Part shown: positions 6,574 through 7,915 of the stretch, one piece after another
How the letters are laid out: each line of letters starts with the position of its first letter
How positions within the stretch are numbered: the stretch's first letter is position 1
Source: Bacteroidota bacterium
GTDB taxonomy: Bacteria > Bacteroidota > Ignavibacteria > Ignavibacteriales > Ignavibacteriaceae
DNA: 7,915 bases
Assembly: GCA_023406915.1 (NCBI GenBank)
Contig: JAEXTR010000333.1
Location: forward strand, 1 to 7,915
Reading direction: 5' to 3'
The notes under the pieces: model-generated
The model's database searches: none
Told to the model about the DNA's origin: nothing
Seen by the model: only the letters and a program-made list of their open reading frames with translations
Program-made: the position numbers and the translations under genes

Positions 6574-7586
6574 CACCTCTGGTATCCGCAATTGTCTCAA
6601 CCTATAAGTCTGAAAAGTTTATCCGTGGAAAGCTTGAGGACCTTCAAAAACAGACCTTGGGGGACAGGCTTGAGATAGTGATTATCAATAGTGGATCACC
6701 CCAGGATGAAGATACCATTATACGTGAGTTTATGAAAGATGACCCCCGCATCAGATACATCAAAACTGAAGAGCGGGAAACCATTTACAAAGCCTGGAAC
6801 CGCGGCATTGCGTCTGCAACCGGCATGTATATCACTAACTCCAATACAGATGACCGTCTCCATCCTGATGCCCTTCGTATCCTTGCTGATACGCTTGAAC
6901 AACATCCCGAAGCTGGTATGGTGTACGCTGATCAGTATATCACCCCCGAAGAGAATATTCACTTTGAGTCTGTGCTGGCAAGGGAAACATTTTTCCGGAG
7001 AGACTACAGCCGGATAGGACTTTTTACCGGCTACCTGCCAGGACCCCAATCCATGTGGCGGGCCTCCTTTCATCATGAGCATCAACTCTGGTTTGATGAT
7101 AAATATGAGGTCGCTGGTGATTATGATTTTGCTATGAAAGTTGCTGAGATCAGTAGTATGATCAGGATTGATGGTGTGCTGGGTTCTTACTTCCGTTCTC
7201 CTGAAGATGCCAACAAGGAATATCAGAACCGTGAGCTGACTGCCAATGAGACGTATACCATTAAAGAGAAATATGTACGCAGGTTTTTGCAGTCACTGAG
7301 CACCGCTGAGCTAGAGGCGCTGAAAAAAGAATGGATGTTTTTTATGAAACTTCCTCATATTTTGTATGTCGGCTTTTTCAGACTTATGGCAAGGATTCAT
7401 CCGAGAACATTGTATCCTTCCCGTTTGTTTTACGCCTGGCTGTTATCCCTGTACTTTGAAGAACAGGGGGCGTTTGACCAGGCTGCTGAAATATGTACCA
7501 GGTATAAGAACAGAGATAAGGAAGGATTGTTGCTGCGGCAGCTTGCCCGTTTGCAGACACGATCACAGGAGTCATCCGTTATATGA
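6570..7586 (+). CDS. GT2-type (GT-A fold) glycosyltransferase
   Basis: A 338-residue glycosyltransferase. The N-terminal GT-A domain shows the nucleotide-binding start VSAIVSTYKSEKFI (5-18), a metal-binding TDD motif (93-95) in NSNTDDRLHPDAL, and GDYD (183-186), where Asp184 is a likely catalytic base. A DXD aspartate seen in many relatives is Asn92 here, but the TDD form is known from SpsA-like enzymes, so activity is expected. Residues about 230-338 form a C-terminal extension of probable helices without a clear membrane anchor. Start: ATG at 6570, overlapping the flippase stop by four bases, with a weak AGG upstream. The gene is clearly richer in GC and in CTG, CGC and ACC codons than the three genes before it. 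Its stop again overlaps the next ATG by four bases. The sugar donor cannot be read from the sequence. Confidence 0.9.
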   Translation: MTPLVSAIVSTYKSEKFIRGKLEDLQKQTLGDRLEIVIINSGSPQDEDTIIREFMKDDPRIRYIKTEERETIYKAWNRGIASATGMYITNSNTDDRLHPDALRILADTLEQHPEAGMVYADQYITPEENIHFESVLARETFFRRDYSRIGLFTGYLPGPQSMWRASFHHEHQLWFDDKYEVAGDYDFAMKVAEISSMIRIDGVLGSYFRSPEDANKEYQNRELTANETYTIKEKYVRRFLQSLSTAELEALKKEWMFFMKLPHILYVGFFRLMARIHPRTLYPSRLFYAWLLSLYFEEQGAFDQAAEICTRYKNRDKEGLLLRQLARLQTRSQESSVI

Positions 7587-7915
7587 TTAAAATTGCGATT
7601 GGCATCATCACCTGCAACCGTCAGGAATTATTCCGCAGATGCATGGATACGCTGCCTGCTGCTGATTACGTGCATATCATTGTTGACGGTAAGCCGTATG
7701 AAGATGAAAATGTATATGGCAACAGGGTTTCTGATATTAACTTCCATATGAGAAATATGGGTGTGGCAAAGTCCAAGAACGAGGCACTGACAATCATGAT
7801 GCGCACAGGTGCTGAACACCTGTTCCTTTGTGAGGATGATATCGCCTTCAACAACCCTGATGTTACAAAGATGTATATTGACTCCGCCATGTCTTCAGGT
7901 GTGTACCATCTCAAT
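7583..7915 (+). CDS. Partial GT-A-type glycosyltransferase, 3' end beyond the window
   Basis: An open frame of 111 codons runs from ATG 7583 to the last base of the window with no stop. The protein starts MIKIAIGIITCNR, a GT2-like opening, has NMGVAKSKNEAL (58-69), the usual segment before the metal site, and FLCEDDIAF (81-89) with the acidic triad Glu84-Asp85-Asp86 in place of a DXD. These fit the N-terminal half of a GT2-like enzyme that adds a further sugar to the repeat unit. The ATG overlaps the previous stop in an ATGA junction, as at the flippase/GT2 border, so it belongs to the same operon. Base composition matches the preceding GT2 gene. Minus-strand open frames over this stretch are not coding. 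The C-terminal half cannot be judged. Confidence 0.85.
   Translation, partial: MIKIAIGIITCNRQELFRRCMDTLPAADYVHIIVDGKPYEDENVYGNRVSDINFHMRNMGVAKSKNEALTIMMRTGAEHLFLCEDDIAFNNPDVTKMYIDSAMSSGVYHLN

Larger units (their letters stand above)
2503..7915 (+). other. Probable polysaccharide assembly operon
   Basis: Five plus-strand genes (chain-length, polymerase, flippase, GT2, partial glycosyltransferase) are joined without gaps: overlaps of 1, 14, 4 and 4 bases. There is no room for internal promoters or terminators between them, so one transcript starting in the 2314-2502 gap is expected, continuing past the window. The stop-start overlaps and poor Shine-Dalgarno sites point to coupled translation. 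Confidence 0.75.

Noticed and set aside
6696..7085. Minus-strand 129-codon and plus-strand 92-codon open frames within the GT2 gene
   Set aside because: Both lie inside the coding sequence of a clear glycosyltransferase; they have low-complexity or unrecognisable translations and no start signals.
7628..7914. Two overlapping minus-strand open frames at the right end
   Set aside because: They are antisense to the plus-strand partial glycosyltransferase starting at 7583, which has recognisable motifs and an ATGA junction with its neighbour.
1..7915. CRISPR arrays, tRNA or rRNA genes, transposases, insertion-sequence ends
   Set aside because: I read the gaps and junctions for regular repeats, clover-leaf arms and paired terminal repeats and saw none; all long frames are accounted for by polysaccharide genes.

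Overview
The window is a stretch of a surface-polysaccharide (O-antigen, capsule or exopolysaccharide) biosynthesis locus of the Wzx/Wzy type. It holds seven protein-coding genes: a trimeric left-handed beta-helix O-acyltransferase on the minus strand, then on the plus strand a GT4-type glycosyltransferase, a Wzz-type chain-length determinant, a Wzy/O-antigen-ligase-type integral membrane protein, a Wzx-type flippase, a GT2-type glycosyltransferase, and the first 111 codons of another GT-A-type glycosyltransferase cut off by the window end. I see no RNA gene, CRISPR array, transposase or insertion sequence.

Organism: a Gram-negative-type bacterium is likely from the Wzz/Wzx/Wzy set. The moderately low GC, weak or absent Shine-Dalgarno sites at most starts and overlapping gene starts would fit the Bacteroidota/Chlorobiota group, but nothing here is a taxonomic marker, so this is only a guess.

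Layout: 1-119 is a gene-free edge with a weak hairpin. 120-749 (minus) is the acyltransferase. 750-1152 is a 403-base divergent gap without a supportable gene, but with a perfect 9-bp inverted repeat next to the acyltransferase start and two short direct repeats. 1153-2313 is the GT4 enzyme, apparently a single-gene unit, followed by a 189-base gap with two hairpins. 2503 to the window end is one tightly packed operon: the five genes join by overlaps of 1, 14, 4 and 4 bases, which implies co-transcription and translational coupling.

How they work together (established for the families, inferred here): the glycosyltransferases build a lipid-linked repeat unit on the cytoplasmic face, the acyltransferase may decorate a sugar, the flippase moves the unit across the inner membrane, the polymerase joins units, and the Wzz protein sets chain length. 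The initiating phosphoglycosyltransferase, the outer-membrane exporter and nucleotide-sugar genes are not in the window.

The clearest larger-scale signal is a composition step: wzz-wzy-wzx is AT-rich (hand-counted rows of about 30-40% GC), and the GT2 gene and the gene after it rise to about 50-57% in sampled rows. I found no convincing new type of system. The findings are moderate-interest details: a TTG start, a diverged GT4 motif, intergenic symmetry elements and G tracts.
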